Source: Bacteroidaceae bacterium (lineage in GTDB: Bacteria; Bacteroidota; Bacteroidia; Bacteroidales; Bacteroidaceae). From it: DNA of 64,000 nucleotides. The notes beneath the pieces were generated by a model, which was given only the letters and a program-made list of their open reading frames with translations, searched no databases and was not told the DNA's origin. Position numbers and translations under genes: made by a program. Positions within the stretch are counted from its first letter, which is position 1, and every line of letters starts with the position of its first letter. The stretch lies in contig JAGBGU010000069.1 in assembly GCA_017935785.1 (NCBI GenBank), positions 1 to 64,000 of the forward strand, in the 5' to 3' direction. Shown one piece after another: positions 43,918 to 52,786 of the stretch.

Positions 43918-43997
43918 GTAAATGGATTTACCCTTCTATGTAAACGCATTTACCTCACTATGTAAATCCATTTACACTTAAGGGTAAATGCGTTTAC
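43918..43997. repeat. Four 14-bp palindrome-like units at exactly 22-bp spacing, order A-B-A'-B'
   Basis: Units: GTAAATGGATTTAC (43918-43931), GTAAACGCATTTAC (43940-43953), GTAAATCCATTTAC (43962-43975), GTAAATGCGTTTAC (43984-43997). Each is an imperfect palindrome. Unit 3 is the exact reverse complement of unit 1, and unit 4 of unit 2. Centres are 22 bp apart throughout. Further inverted repeats follow (GTTATGTC/GACATAAC at 44045-44066; CGATA/TATCG at 44066-44077). It lies in a 306-bp gap between convergent genes, and no gene is seen. Confidence 0.85.
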
Positions 43998-44168
43998 ATT
44001 TCAATGAAAGCGAATTGTAAACGCAAAGTGCTATTTATTAGTCAGTTATGTCACTTTCGACATAACGATAAGTATCGTATAGAACGATTCCCTTCACAAT
44101 TCGGCTACAAGCGAAAATGGGGGTTACGCCTTTGAATACTCTGACAAAAGGAAGGGAAAGACAAGTAT

Positions 44169-45155
44169 TTACTTGACTGTACGGATGGCCGCCTCAACAC
44201 GACGCAGAAGGTCGCGTTTCTCTGTTGAAGGAGAATATACAAATCCCTCTGTCACAACCACCTCATTGGCAGCCGTGTCTATTCTGGCCAGGGAAACAAA
44301 AGGGCCGCCCAAGGCACCGTTACGCATTTGCCAGAGTCCGCGCACTTCCTGCACAACACTTCCGTTGAGTTTGCGCAAACGGCTTGTCAGCAGGGGAAGC
44401 CCTTCCTCGCGAACCGTTTCCATCCACTGGTCGGGCTGGCTGCCGGGGATGTTGGCCTGCATCACAGAATCGCGCACGGCTGCAAAATGAAGGGGCTGAA
44501 GCACATCACCACCATTCCACGGATAGGTGTAGGCCACCACATTAAGGTCCTTCTCATTCAGGTTTGAGCCTGCCCAGAGGAAACGTTCCCCACGCTTGGC
44601 GGCACGGATTTCCTCGGGAGCAAAAATGGTGCGCCCCATTACTGTCTGCAACTCGGTATATGCCTTTTTGCTATATTTCTTTTTCAGCTGTTCAATACGC
44701 ATTTCCAATTGTGCATCGGCAATCACATCGCGGATATAATCCCCATTTCTGGCGATGAATTCGGCCAAATCCTTCAGACTCGCCGCCTTTACCGCCACCT
44801 CTACCTGCGGCTTGGCATATACATCATACGATATGCCCAGCACCGGCTTGGCGGCATCGGGGTTGAGACTTACAAAGATTTTGCTGTGGAAAGTGGTATA
44901 GGTCTGGGTATAATACGGAGTAAAGATGCGGGTAACGCGGAAATACTTCTCCAACTGGGGCAAACAGGGCACCGGCCCTTCCAGTACCTGCTTTAGCGTG
45001 TCAGCCACCTCGCTCTCCCACACAGCCTTGTCCACAACCAACAGCAGTTCGCTGGGCAGTCCCTTGCTCCGCACAATGCGCGGAGCCTTTTTCTCTTCCT
45101 TGCAGCCCACCATCAGCAGACACAGCAAGCCACACAAGCAAAGCATCTTTCTCAT
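44169..45155 (-). CDS. DUF4837-family lipoprotein
   Basis: The 328-residue predicted lipoprotein has a signal MRKMLCLCGLLCLLMVGC with lipobox Cys at residue 18, so it is membrane-anchored. Recognisable family segments are GLPSELLLVVDKAVWES, RIFTPYYTQTYTTFHSKIFVSLNPD, MGRTIFAPEEIRAAKRGERFLWAGSN and ALGGPFVSLARID. DUF4837 is a Bacteroidetes family of unknown function, usually encoded beside this tRNA and lptG. I prefer the start at 45155 over 45203 because the signal peptide begins there and a tRNA terminator occupies 45202-45231. Confidence 0.83.
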   Translation of the reverse strand: MRKMLCLCGLLCLLMVGCKEEKKAPRIVRSKGLPSELLLVVDKAVWESEVADTLKQVLEGPVPCLPQLEKYFRVTRIFTPYYTQTYTTFHSKIFVSLNPDAAKPVLGISYDVYAKPQVEVAVKAASLKDLAEFIARNGDYIRDVIADAQLEMRIEQLKKKYSKKAYTELQTVMGRTIFAPEEIRAAKRGERFLWAGSNLNEKDLNVVAYTYPWNGGDVLQPLHFAAVRDSVMQANIPGSQPDQWMETVREEGLPLLTSRLRKLNGSVVQEVRGLWQMRNGALGGPFVSLARIDTAANEVVVTEGFVYSPSTEKRDLLRRVEAAIRTVK

Positions 45156-45201
45156 ACCATCATTCCTTTCTGGCAGATAGCAATTAGCCACTGCATTAAA
45201 C

Positions 45202-45231
45202 AAAAAAATCCGTAAATCAACGACTTACGGA
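45202..45231 (-). terminator. Terminator after the tRNA gene
   Basis: On the minus strand TCCGTAA...TTTACGGA is followed by TTTTTTTG, a compact intrinsic terminator 11 nt after the tRNA. Confidence 0.75.
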
Positions 45232-45241
45232 ACATCTTCTG

Positions 45242-45315
45242 TAGCGGGAATGGGACTTGAACCCATGACCTTCGGATTATGAATCCGACGCTCTAACCAG
45301 CTGAGCTATCCCGCC
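45242..45315 (-). tRNA. tRNA with CAU anticodon (tRNA-Met, elongator type)
   Basis: The minus strand reads as a complete 74-nt cloverleaf. The acceptor GGCGGGA pairs with TCCCGCT (G1-U72 wobble) with discriminator A. The D arm is TAGCTCAGCTGGTTAGAGC, the anticodon stem-loop TCGGATTCATAATCCGA, and the T arm ATGGGTTCAAGTCCCAT. CCA is not encoded. The 1-72 pair and D arm are unlike initiator tRNA. A tRNA-Ile2 with modified CAU cannot be excluded from sequence alone. Confidence 0.92.
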
Positions 45316-45333
45316 ATCCTTGTGAATTGCGCT

Positions 45334-45366
45334 GCAAAGGTAGAGCCTTTTTCTGAAACATGCAAA
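45334..45366 (-). promoter_or_regulatory. Promoter of the tRNA gene
   Basis: On the minus strand, TTTG (45363-45366) and TACCTTTGC (45334-45342) are separated by 20 bp; the tRNA begins 18 bp downstream. Confidence 0.75.
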
Positions 45367-45404
45367 TAAAAGCCCAAAAATTTCTTCGACAAAGGTTATT
45401 TTTG

Positions 45405-45413
45405 TACCTTTGC
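45405..45413 (+). promoter_or_regulatory. -7 box of lptG-ribBA
   Basis: TACCTTTGC, 22 bp upstream of the lptG ATG. It is divergent from the tRNA promoter. Confidence 0.6.
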
Positions 45414-45435
45414 AGACAGATTTGCATGCGCGCAC

Positions 45436-47349
45436 ATGAGGTTTATAAAGAAACTCGACATATTTATCCTGAAGACTTACCTGCAGCTCTTTGCAGGCAC
45501 GTTCTTCATTTGCCTCTTCATTTTCATGATGCAGTTTATGTGGCGATATGTGGAGGAACTCATCGGCAAAGGGCTCAGCTGGCAGATTCTTGCCCAATTC
45601 TTCTATTATTCCGGGCTCACGCTGGTTCCGCTATCCTTGCCGCTGGCCGTATTGCTGGCCTCGCTCATTTCATTCGGCAATCTGGGCGAACGCTACGAAC
45701 TTCTGTCAATGAAAGCCGCCGGTATCCCCCTGGTACGCATACTGCAGCCGGTATGCCTTTTTGCAATACTGGTATGCGGAGGCAGTTTCTATTTCCAGAA
45801 CAAGGTTGCCCCCGAAGCCACCAAGCAGCTTGCCACACTGGTATGGAGCATGAAGCAGAAGTCGCCCGAGCTTGAGATTCCTGAGGGCATATTCTACAAC
45901 GAAATTCCGGGATACAACCTGTTTGTAGAACAAAAAGACCCGGAAACCGGCATGCTGTACGGCGTAATGATATACAGCAATACGGGCGGATACGACGATG
46001 CAGAAATTGTACTGGCGGACAGCGCACGCCTGCAAAGCACCGAGGACAAGATGCACCTCATGCTGACGCTTTACCAGGGAGAGCGCTTCCGCAATATGGA
46101 CTCGCAGAGCGGAAACATGCTCCGCGCCAATGTCCCCTATATGCGCGAATCATTCATCAGCGAGGTTGACATCATCCCCTTTGACGGCAACTTCAACGTA
46201 ATGGACGCCAACCTGTTCTCGGGCAACGCACAAACGAAGAACCTTAAAGAGATTAACCGCGGCATAGACTCATTGGCACACGTTGTGGACAGCACCGGAC
46301 ACGCCACCTACAACACCATGCAGGCCTCCATGCTGCAGAAGGATCTGCCGGCAGGGTACGCCGATTCGGCACAAATAGCGGAAAAGGCCATGGCGGAAGA
46401 TGCGGTACCCTTTGACACGTTGTATGCCGAGCTGAGCGAGAGCATGAAGGGAAAGGCATGGAAGAACGCCGCCACAAAGGCGCAGAACATGCAGTCGGAA
46501 TGCGACTTCAGAAAGATGCTCACCCAAGATCTGAACCGCACCTACATACGCCATCACATGGAAGCGCACAAAAAGTTCACCCTGTCTCTGGCCTGTCTGC
46601 TGTTCTTCTTTATCGGCGCGCCACTGGGCGCCATCATACGCAAGGGCGGACTGGGACTGCCGGTGGTAATCAGCGTTATCATCTTTATTTTCTACTATAT
46701 TGTGAATGTAGGAAGCGAAAAGATGGCAAAGACTGGCGAATGGAACGTATTCTCGGGCATCTGGCTCAGCACCATGGTATTGCTGCCCATTGGAATATTC
46801 CTTACCAACCGCGCCAACAAAGACTCGGTGGTATTCAACATAGAGGGTTACCGCGCCTTCTTCCAGAAAGTGCTCGGACTGCGCGCCAAGCGCCGACTTA
46901 ACCGCAAAGAAGTTATCATTGACGAACCGCGCTACGCACAAATTTCACAAGAGCTGGAACAACTCTCCGCCGACTGTGCCGCCTACGTCAAACGCGCACG
47001 CCTGCATCTTATCCCCAATTACTGGAAACTGTTCTTCCGTTACAGGCAGGACAAGACGGTTATGGGCATCAGCGAACGTCTGGAATCCCTTGTGGAGCAA
47101 CTGCACAACAGCCGTGACGCCGTAATCCTTACCCGCATTAATTCGTTCCCCATTCTGGTGCCCGACGCGCACACACGCCCCTTCAGCAATCCGCGCAGGA
47201 ACATGGCCGCCGGACTGTTCCTCCCGCTGGGACTGCTGCTGTTCTTCAGGGTATGGCGCTACAGGCTCAGGCTATGGAAAGACATGCAGGAAATACAAAA
47301 ACTTAGTAAACAAATCATAGACAGAATAAGAGACAAGAAATATGAGTGA
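45436..47349 (+). CDS. lptG: LptF/LptG-family lipopolysaccharide export permease
   Basis: The 637-residue inner-membrane permease (YjgP/YjgQ family) works with the LptB ATPase to extract LPS. It has N-terminal transmembrane segments ([32 protein letters not shown], in part), a large periplasmic domain, then C-terminal membrane segments with [25 protein letters not shown], a strong family signature. At 637 residues it is much longer than E. coli LptG (360). It carries a cytoplasmic-looking helical extension and a last membrane segment ([15 protein letters not shown]), as in other Bacteroidales. Its end overlaps ribBA by 8 bp. Confidence 0.92.
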   Translation: MRFIKKLDIFILKTYLQLFAGTFFICLFIFMMQFMWRYVEELIGKGLSWQILAQFFYYSGLTLVPLSLPLAVLLASLISFGNLGERYELLSMKAAGIPLVRILQPVCLFAILVCGGSFYFQNKVAPEATKQLATLVWSMKQKSPELEIPEGIFYNEIPGYNLFVEQKDPETGMLYGVMIYSNTGGYDDAEIVLADSARLQSTEDKMHLMLTLYQGERFRNMDSQSGNMLRANVPYMRESFISEVDIIPFDGNFNVMDANLFSGNAQTKNLKEINRGIDSLAHVVDSTGHATYNTMQASMLQKDLPAGYADSAQIAEKAMAEDAVPFDTLYAELSESMKGKAWKNAATKAQNMQSECDFRKMLTQDLNRTYIRHHMEAHKKFTLSLACLLFFFIGAPLGAIIRKGGLGLPVVISVIIFIFYYIVNVGSEKMAKTGEWNVFSGIWLSTMVLLPIGIFLTNRANKDSVVFNIEGYRAFFQKVLGLRAKRRLNRKEVIIDEPRYAQISQELEQLSADCAAYVKRARLHLIPNYWKLFFRYRQDKTVMGISERLESLVEQLHNSRDAVILTRINSFPILVPDAHTRPFSNPRRNMAAGLFLPLGLLLFFRVWRYRLRLWKDMQEIQKLSKQIIDRIRDKKYE

Positions 47350-48547
47350 CAACATTGCACTGAGTACCATCGAGGATGCACTTGATGACTTCAGACAAGG
47401 TAAGTTTGTTATTGTCGTGGACGACGAGGACCGCGAGAACGAAGGCGACTTCATTACCGCAGCCGAGCTGATTACCCCGGAAAAGGTGAACTTCATGCTC
47501 CAGCACGGACGTGGCGTGCTTTGCGCCCCCATTACCATGAGCCGTGCCAAGGAACTGGAGCTTGACCATCAGGTACAGGACAACACCAGCATGCTGGGCA
47601 CACCCTTTACCGTCACAGTAGACCTTCTGGAAGGCTGTACCACCGGAGTGAGCACGCACGACCGCGCCGCCACAATCCGCGCTTTGGCCAATCCCGACGC
47701 CAAGCCAGGCGACTTTGGACGCCCCGGACACATCAATCCCCTTTATGCCCAGGACAAAGGCGTTCTGCGCAGAGCCGGACACACCGAAGCTGCCATAGAC
47801 CTGGCACGCCTGTGCGGCATGCAGCCTGCCGCCGCACTCATTGAGATTCTGAACCCCGACGGCACCATGGCCCGAATGCCCCAACTGAAAAAAGTGGCGG
47901 CAGAGCACGGCATGAAGATAATTACCATCAAGGACCTCATTGCTTTTCGCATGAGAAAGGAGTCGCTGGTGGAAAGGGGCGTAGAGGCTGACCTGCCTAC
48001 AGCGTACGGTCATTTCCGCATCATTCCCTTCCGTCAGAAAAGCACCGGACTGGAACACGTTGCCATATTCAAGGGAGAATGGAGCCCCGAAGAACCCGTT
48101 CTGGTACGTATGCACAGCAGCTGCATGACAGGAGACATCTTCGGCAGCATGCGTTGCGACTGCGGAGAACAGCTCCACAAAGCCATGCAGCTTATTGAAA
48201 AGGAAGGACGCGGCGTGGTTATCTACCTGAGTCAGGAAGGACGCGGAATCGGGCTGATGAACAAGATAGCCGCCTACAAGCTTCAAGAGCAGGGCGACGA
48301 CACCGTAGACGCCAACATACACCTGGGATTCAAACCTGACGAGCGCGACTATGGTGTGGGCGCACAGATTCTCAACCAGCTCAACGTGGGCAAGATTCGT
48401 CTTATCACCAACAATCCGGTTAAGCGGGTAGGTTTGGAAGGCTATGGACTTGAGATTGTGGAAAACGTTCCCATTGTCATCGAGCCCAACCCCTACAACC
48501 TGCAATATCTGCAAACCAAGAAAGTAAGAATGGGGCACAAACTTTGA
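47342..48547 (+). CDS. ribBA: Bifunctional DHBP synthase / GTP cyclohydrolase II
   Basis: The 401-residue enzyme supplies both starting steps of riboflavin synthesis. The N-terminal RibB domain has [13 protein letters not shown] (metal/substrate acids) and the [11 protein letters not shown] motif. The C-terminal RibA domain (about 210-401) has [21 protein letters not shown] with zinc ligands Cys261, Cys272 and Cys274, [17 protein letters not shown] and [17 protein letters not shown]. Both active sites look intact. Translational overlap with lptG suggests coupling. Confidence 0.96.
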   Translation: MSDNIALSTIEDALDDFRQGKFVIVVDDEDRENEGDFITAAELITPEKVNFMLQHGRGVLCAPITMSRAKELELDHQVQDNTSMLGTPFTVTVDLLEGCTTGVSTHDRAATIRALANPDAKPGDFGRPGHINPLYAQDKGVLRRAGHTEAAIDLARLCGMQPAAALIEILNPDGTMARMPQLKKVAAEHGMKIITIKDLIAFRMRKESLVERGVEADLPTAYGHFRIIPFRQKSTGLEHVAIFKGEWSPEEPVLVRMHSSCMTGDIFGSMRCDCGEQLHKAMQLIEKEGRGVVIYLSQEGRGIGLMNKIAAYKLQEQGDDTVDANIHLGFKPDERDYGVGAQILNQLNVGKIRLITNNPVKRVGLEGYGLEIVENVPIVIEPNPYNLQYLQTKKVRMGHKL

Positions 48548-48608
48548 CCCCTTCTCCTATATACATTATATATAATATATACAGACAACACATAAATCAT
48601 AACAGAAT

Positions 48609-49805
48609 ATGCAGACGACACTTTCAGACAGACTGAACAGACTGTCACCCAGTGCAACTCTGGCCATGAGCCAGCGCAGTGCAGAGCTTAAGGCCCAAGG
48701 CGTGGACGTAATCAACATGAGTGTGGGCGAGCCCGACTTTAACACACCCGACCATATAAAGGAGGCAGCCATCCGCGCCGTACAGGAGAACTACTCCCGC
48801 TACAGCCCCGTTCCCGGATACCCGGCCCTGAAACAAGCCATTGTAAACAAACTCAAGAATGAGAACGGGCTGGAATATGCCCCCTCGCAGATTCTCTGCT
48901 CCAACGGAGCCAAGCAGAGCGTGTGCAACGTCATCATGGCTCTTGTGGACAAAGGTGATGAGGTAATCATCCCTGCTCCCTACTGGGTTTCCTATCCCCA
49001 GATGGTAAAGTTGGCCGACGGCGAGCCCGTCTACATTGAAGCCACCATAGAACAGGACTTCAAGATTACCCCCGAACAGCTGGAGGCCGCCATCACCCCC
49101 CGCACCCGTGCCATCATTCTCTGTTCGCCCAGCAACCCCACCGGAAGCGTATACACCCGTGAAGAGCTTGAAGCACTTAAGAACGTACTCCTAAAGCACG
49201 AGCGCGTCATTATCATTGCCGATGAGATTTATGAGCACATCAGTTATATGGGCAGCCACGCCAGCATCGCACAGTTCGCCGACATCAAGGACCGTGTAGT
49301 GGTAATCAACGGTGTGAGCAAGGCGTATGCCATGACAGGATGGCGCATAGGTTTCATTGCCGCTCCCGAATGGATTGTAAAAGGATGCAACAAGTTGCAA
49401 GGCCAATACACCAGCGGCCCCTGTTCCGTAAGCCAGAAAGCAGCAGAAGAAGCCTTTGCCGGTCCGCAGGAATGCGTAGAGGTTATGCGCCAGGCCTTTG
49501 AACGCCGCCGCGACCAGATTGTAAGTCTGGCCAAGGAAATTCCCGGTCTGGAAGTCAACTGTCCCCAAGGAGCCTTCTATCTGTTCCCCAAGTGCAGCAG
49601 TTTCTTCGGCAAACGTTGTGGCGACCGCGTAATCCGCACCAGCACAGACCTGGCCATGTATCTGCTGGAAGAAGGCCACGTAGCCACAGTGGGCGGCGAC
49701 GACTTCGGCAGCCCCGAATGCTTCCGCATGAGTTATGCTACCAGCGACGAGAACATTGTAGAAGCCATGCGCCGCATACGCGAAGCCCTGGCACGTCTTT
49801 CATAA
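48609..49805 (+). CDS. aspC: Class I aminotransferase, aspartate aminotransferase type
   Basis: The 398-residue PLP enzyme moves amino groups between aspartate and 2-oxoglutarate (Ib-type aspartate aminotransferase). PLP lysine is Lys238 in INGVSKAYAMTGWRIGF. Other landmarks are INMSVGEPDFNTPDHI, SPVPGYPALKQAI, SNGAKQSV, CSPSNPTGSVY, IIADEIYEHISY and a C-terminal RMSYATSDENI with the carboxylate-binding Arg. It stands alone and ends in a strong bidirectional terminator. Specificity for aspartate versus prephenate is inferred from family pattern only. Confidence 0.92.
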   Translation: MQTTLSDRLNRLSPSATLAMSQRSAELKAQGVDVINMSVGEPDFNTPDHIKEAAIRAVQENYSRYSPVPGYPALKQAIVNKLKNENGLEYAPSQILCSNGAKQSVCNVIMALVDKGDEVIIPAPYWVSYPQMVKLADGEPVYIEATIEQDFKITPEQLEAAITPRTRAIILCSPSNPTGSVYTREELEALKNVLLKHERVIIIADEIYEHISYMGSHASIAQFADIKDRVVVINGVSKAYAMTGWRIGFIAAPEWIVKGCNKLQGQYTSGPCSVSQKAAEEAFAGPQECVEVMRQAFERRRDQIVSLAKEIPGLEVNCPQGAFYLFPKCSSFFGKRCGDRVIRTSTDLAMYLLEEGHVATVGGDDFGSPECFRMSYATSDENIVEAMRRIREALARLS

Positions 49806-49824
49806 GGACTACCCCCCAAAAAAA

Positions 49825-49862
49825 GAAAATCGCCTGAAAATACTTCAGGCGATTTTCTTTTT
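49825..49862. terminator. Bidirectional terminator between aspC and ferredoxin
   Basis: GAAAATCGCCTGAA (49825-49838) and TTCAGGCGATTTTC (49844-49857) form a perfect 14-bp stem with a 5-nt loop. A-rich on one side and T-rich on the other, it serves both convergent genes. Confidence 0.9.
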
Positions 49863-49877
49863 CCTTGTTCTGTAAGA

Positions 49878-50042
49878 TTACAGGGTGATGGCACCGCTGG
49901 GGCACGCATCAGCGCAAGTACCGCACTCGGTGCACTGATCGGGATCAATTGAATACTTGTCACCTTCAGAGATAGCGCCAACGGGGCACTCATCGATACA
50001 TGTGCCGCAAGCAACACAATCGTCATTGATTACATAAGCCAT
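49878..50042 (-). CDS. 2[4Fe-4S] ferredoxin
   Basis: The 54-residue clostridial-type ferredoxin carries low-potential electrons (for example for pyruvate:ferredoxin oxidoreductase). Two cluster motifs are present: CVACGTCIDECPVG and CTECGTCADACPSG, giving eight cysteines. The start at 50042 (MAYVINDDCV) is chosen over 50138 because this gives the usual length and because a promoter lies at 50095-50103 inside the longer frame. Confidence 0.95.
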   Translation of the reverse strand: MAYVINDDCVACGTCIDECPVGAISEGDKYSIDPDQCTECGTCADACPSGAITL

Positions 50043-50094
50043 AGTAATAATCTTTTTTGTTGGTTTATAATTACAATTTTCTGTTTCTGTTATT

Positions 50095-50103
50095 GCAAAG
50101 GTA
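50095..50103 (-). promoter_or_regulatory. -7 box of the ferredoxin gene
   Basis: Minus strand TACCTTTGC, 52 bp upstream of the ferredoxin ATG. It is back-to-back with the porT -7 box at 50127-50135. Confidence 0.6.
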
Positions 50104-50126
50104 ATTATTTTTAGTGATACGGCACT

Positions 50127-50135
50127 TATTTTTGC
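50127..50135 (+). promoter_or_regulatory. -7 box of porT
   Basis: TATTTTTGC matches TAnnTTTGC and points at porT with a leader of about 125 nt. Confidence 0.45.
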
Positions 50136-50264
50136 CACAAAATATTCTCTGTATACCGAAAAAGAACAACTGGAAGGCTTTTTACACGAAAAAGAAACGT
50201 CGGAACGTTACCATACACGCCGCCAAACACAATAAAAAAGCGGCCGGTTGCGTTTATATAGGGT

Positions 50265-50984
50265 ATGAAGCGCATTATACTCTTCTTTTCCTTGTGTATG
50301 CTGCTTGTCGGCCTGGGCTGCCGCCATGCTATGGCACAGCCCAGAAAACTGCAGTTCCGTCCCTATATAGACGAACGGAAGTTCCATTATGGCTTCCTGC
50401 TGGGACTGAACATTCAGGACATGGAGCTGACCAACACCGGTTATACAGACCCTGAGACCGGTGAACAGTGGTATGCCGATGTTGACAATTACAACCCGGG
50501 ATTCAGTGTAGGTGTACTGGGTGAGATGAAACTGAACAAACACCTCTCGCTCCGTCTCAGCCCCACCATGCACTTTGGCCAGAAACACATTCTTTTTCAT
50601 GAACAGGTTTCCGGGCGCGACACCACACAGAACATCAAGAGCACATACATTTCAATCCCATTAGACCTGAAGGTGGCAGCCCCACGCTACAACAACTTCC
50701 GGCCGTACGTCATTGCCGGCGTAAACCCCATGATAGATCTTACGGCACGCAAGCGGCATGCCTTGCGCACCAAGCCGATGGACTGCTACCTGGAAGTGGG
50801 AATGGGATGCGACATCTATCTGCCCTTCTTCAAACTGATACCCGAACTGAAGTTCTGTTTCGGCTTGGCAGACATACTGCAGAAAGACCGTTCGGACCTT
50901 ATTGACACTTCACTGCTCAAATATACCGATGCAGTAGACAAAGCACGTTCAAAGATGATTGTCCTTACGCTTTATTTCGAGTAA
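50265..50984 (+). CDS. porT: PorT-family outer-membrane protein
   Basis: The 239-residue predicted beta-barrel has a signal peptide ending HAMAQ (25). PorT family features are LQFRPYIDERKFHYGFLLGLNIQDMEL, PGFSVGVLGEMKLNKHLSLRLSP, QNIKSTYISIPLDLKVAAPRYNNFRPYVIAG and FKLIPELKFCFGL. PorT is needed for type IX secretion in Porphyromonas gingivalis; related barrels also exist in species without that system. Its last 13 bp overlap the end of the convergent phosphoesterase gene. Confidence 0.88.
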   Translation: MKRIILFFSLCMLLVGLGCRHAMAQPRKLQFRPYIDERKFHYGFLLGLNIQDMELTNTGYTDPETGEQWYADVDNYNPGFSVGVLGEMKLNKHLSLRLSPTMHFGQKHILFHEQVSGRDTTQNIKSTYISIPLDLKVAAPRYNNFRPYVIAGVNPMIDLTARKRHALRTKPMDCYLEVGMGCDIYLPFFKLIPELKFCFGLADILQKDRSDLIDTSLLKYTDAVDKARSKMIVLTLYFE

Positions 50985-51832
50985 GGACAAGGTTCAAGCA
51001 CAAACTCAAGCGTACCCACAAACCGTCCGTGTTTGCCCATTTGGTTGCAGGGGATTTCCTGTCCCTTGCTGTTCTTCACATACCGGGGCCGGTCAAACAG
51101 AAAATGCGTATGGCCGCCCAGTAACACGTCAATGCCATGCGTCCTTCGCACCAGCCCAATGTCATAATCTTCCCCTTCTGCCCATCCTAAGTGGCTCAGG
51201 CAAACTATAAAGTCGCACTTCTGTTCCTTGCGCAGCATATCCACAATGGGCTGGACAGCCTTTGCCGGCGAAAGGTAACGCGTAGCACCATAACTTTGTT
51301 TGGAAACCAGTCCTTCCAGACGAGGGCTCACCCCCACTACCCCCACACGCAGACCGTTGCGTTCTATTACGGCATAGGGGCGTACCAACCCTTCGCATGG
51401 TGTGCCGGTGAAAACGTAATTGCTGCAGACAAACGGGAAATCTGCCAGACGTGCCAGACGTGCCAGATTCTCCAGTCCGGAATCAAATTCGTGATTGCCT
51501 ATGGCACAGGCATCATACCCCATACTGTTCATCAGCTTTACCTCCACCTCGCCTCTATAAATACTATAATAAAGCGAGCCTTGGGAAAAGTCGCCGCAAT
51601 CAAAAAGAAGCATGTCCTGCGGATGTGCCGTGCGCAACTGATGCACCAACGACGCACGTCGCATTAGGCCGCCCTTGTCTGCCAGCGACGTATCGCTGTG
51701 GTGGGGAGATATAGGCTCCACGCACGAATGCGTGTCATTCGTATGTACCAAAAACAAAGTCTTGTCCTGTGCCGCCACGACACAGACATAAAGGCACAAC
51801 ATTGCCGCCAGTGAGATTATTTTCTTCATCAT
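50972..51832 (-). CDS. 5'-nucleotidase/UshA-like metallophosphatase domain, separate gene
   Basis: The 286-residue exported protein (signal ending VVAAQ) carries only the N-terminal metallophosphoesterase half of UshA-type 5'-nucleotidases: VHTNDTHSCVEP, LLFDCGDFSQGSLYY, AIGNHEFDSGLENLARL, ICLSHLG-like VCLSHLGWAEG and LLGGHTHFL. The substrate-binding C-terminal half is encoded by the gene just upstream on the same strand (12 bp away). The pair presumably works together on periplasmic nucleotides. Confidence 0.92.
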   Translation of the reverse strand: MMKKIISLAAMLCLYVCVVAAQDKTLFLVHTNDTHSCVEPISPHHSDTSLADKGGLMRRASLVHQLRTAHPQDMLLFDCGDFSQGSLYYSIYRGEVEVKLMNSMGYDACAIGNHEFDSGLENLARLARLADFPFVCSNYVFTGTPCEGLVRPYAVIERNGLRVGVVGVSPRLEGLVSKQSYGATRYLSPAKAVQPIVDMLRKEQKCDFIVCLSHLGWAEGEDYDIGLVRRTHGIDVLLGGHTHFLFDRPRYVKNSKGQEIPCNQMGKHGRFVGTLEFVLEPCPYSK

Positions 51833-51844
51833 TGTACTTACTGT

Positions 51845-52588
51845 TTACTTCATCACAATCCGCCCCTCAATACGGCTGTCTATCGTGCGGTTCTTTACAA
51901 CACTCTCCATCATAAGTTCTCGCACGCTCATCCCTGTTTCATGCTTGCGCCTGTGCTTCTTAAGTGCATACATCCGGTCATTGCCCTCGGCCAGATAATC
52001 CAGTGTGGCGATTAGGTAAGTACGTTTCTTGTCAATCTCTTTTTCCCCAATCCGCACCTGCAACACATTTCCTTCGGCATCAATTTCCATCCTCACCTCT
52101 CGGCTCACCGCCTCCCCCTTCACAGCTGCGATGTTCCGCATCAGTTCCAGCACATCCTTCCCCTTCAGTTCCAGCACAACCAGATTGTTCTCGAAGGGGG
52201 AAATCTGCAAAATGTCACCCCTGCGCACAATCCCTTCTGGCATGCGACTGCGTAGGCTTCCCACGTTGGCCAGTCCGAAATCGGCCTTGGGGCCACCAGC
52301 GCAGGTGCTGCCTTCCACAAGCACATCAGCTACCCAGTTGCCCAAAAGGCTTTCTGGGCGTCCGGCCGTCATGGCCACACGACTCATGCCAAGCACCGGC
52401 TCCGTTTCTTTTTTCACACCACTTTTGTAAGGTTTGATAGTCTGCCATGCCAGTTCATCATATTGTGCATCCAAAGCCCGCGTAACTTCAATCCGCTCTG
52501 CTGAAACAGACTTCACCCTATATTTTTGTGCAGTCGCCACTAAAGAGAACGACATGAAACACAAGCACATAAAAACACTGATTCTCAT
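51845..52588 (-). CDS. 5'-nucleotidase C-terminal domain protein
   Basis: The 247-residue exported protein (signal ending VATAQ) is the C-terminal substrate-binding half of a UshA-like 5'-nucleotidase: RPESLLGNWVADVL, ADFGLANVGSLRSRMPEGIVRRGDILQISPFENNLVVLELKG and YLIATLDYLAEGNDRM. It precedes the catalytic-half gene in a two-gene operon, so domain order on the DNA is reversed relative to the fused protein. It has a full promoter upstream. Confidence 0.9.
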   Translation of the reverse strand: MRISVFMCLCFMSFSLVATAQKYRVKSVSAERIEVTRALDAQYDELAWQTIKPYKSGVKKETEPVLGMSRVAMTAGRPESLLGNWVADVLVEGSTCAGGPKADFGLANVGSLRSRMPEGIVRRGDILQISPFENNLVVLELKGKDVLELMRNIAAVKGEAVSREVRMEIDAEGNVLQVRIGEKEIDKKRTYLIATLDYLAEGNDRMYALKKHRRKHETGMSVRELMMESVVKNRTIDSRIEGRIVMK

Positions 52589-52610
52589 ATCTACAACAAT
52601 AAAAACAGTT

Positions 52611-52642
52611 CAAAATTACATCTTTTTCGCCAAAAAGGCAAA
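52611..52642 (-). promoter_or_regulatory. Promoter of the split 5'-nucleotidase operon
   Basis: On the minus strand TTTG (52639-52642) and TAATTTTG (52611-52618) are 20 bp apart, 22 bp before the start codon. Confidence 0.7.
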
Positions 52643-52660
52643 ATAATAGGCAAGCAAGTA

Positions 52661-52691
52661 TTGCTGAACTATTTATTTTTTGTACCTTTGC
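52661..52691 (+). promoter_or_regulatory. Promoter of rplS
   Basis: TTG (52661-52663), 19 bp, TACCTTTGC (52683-52691). A roughly 90-nt leader with an ACCC...GGGT hairpin just after the start site precedes the gene and could hold autoregulation. Confidence 0.78.
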
Positions 52692-52786
52692 ACCCGCTTT
52701 CCCGTGGGTCGCTGGCAGGAAGACAGAGAGACCTGTTATGCCCACGAGTGATCGACAAAACAATTTTATAATCCAAAATCAAAAAA

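Noticed and set aside
43918..43997. CRISPR or iteron array
   Set aside because: Units are 14 bp with 8-bp spacers and mutually reverse-complementary, unlike CRISPR; no replication gene is nearby to support iterons.
45242..45315. Initiator tRNA-fMet
   Set aside because: It has a paired 1-72 position (G-U) and an elongator-like D arm; initiators have a 1-72 mismatch.
50139..50264. A longer ferredoxin or an extra small gene upstream of porT
   Set aside because: The stretch holds two divergent -7 boxes; the longer ferredoxin frame would start upstream of its own promoter.
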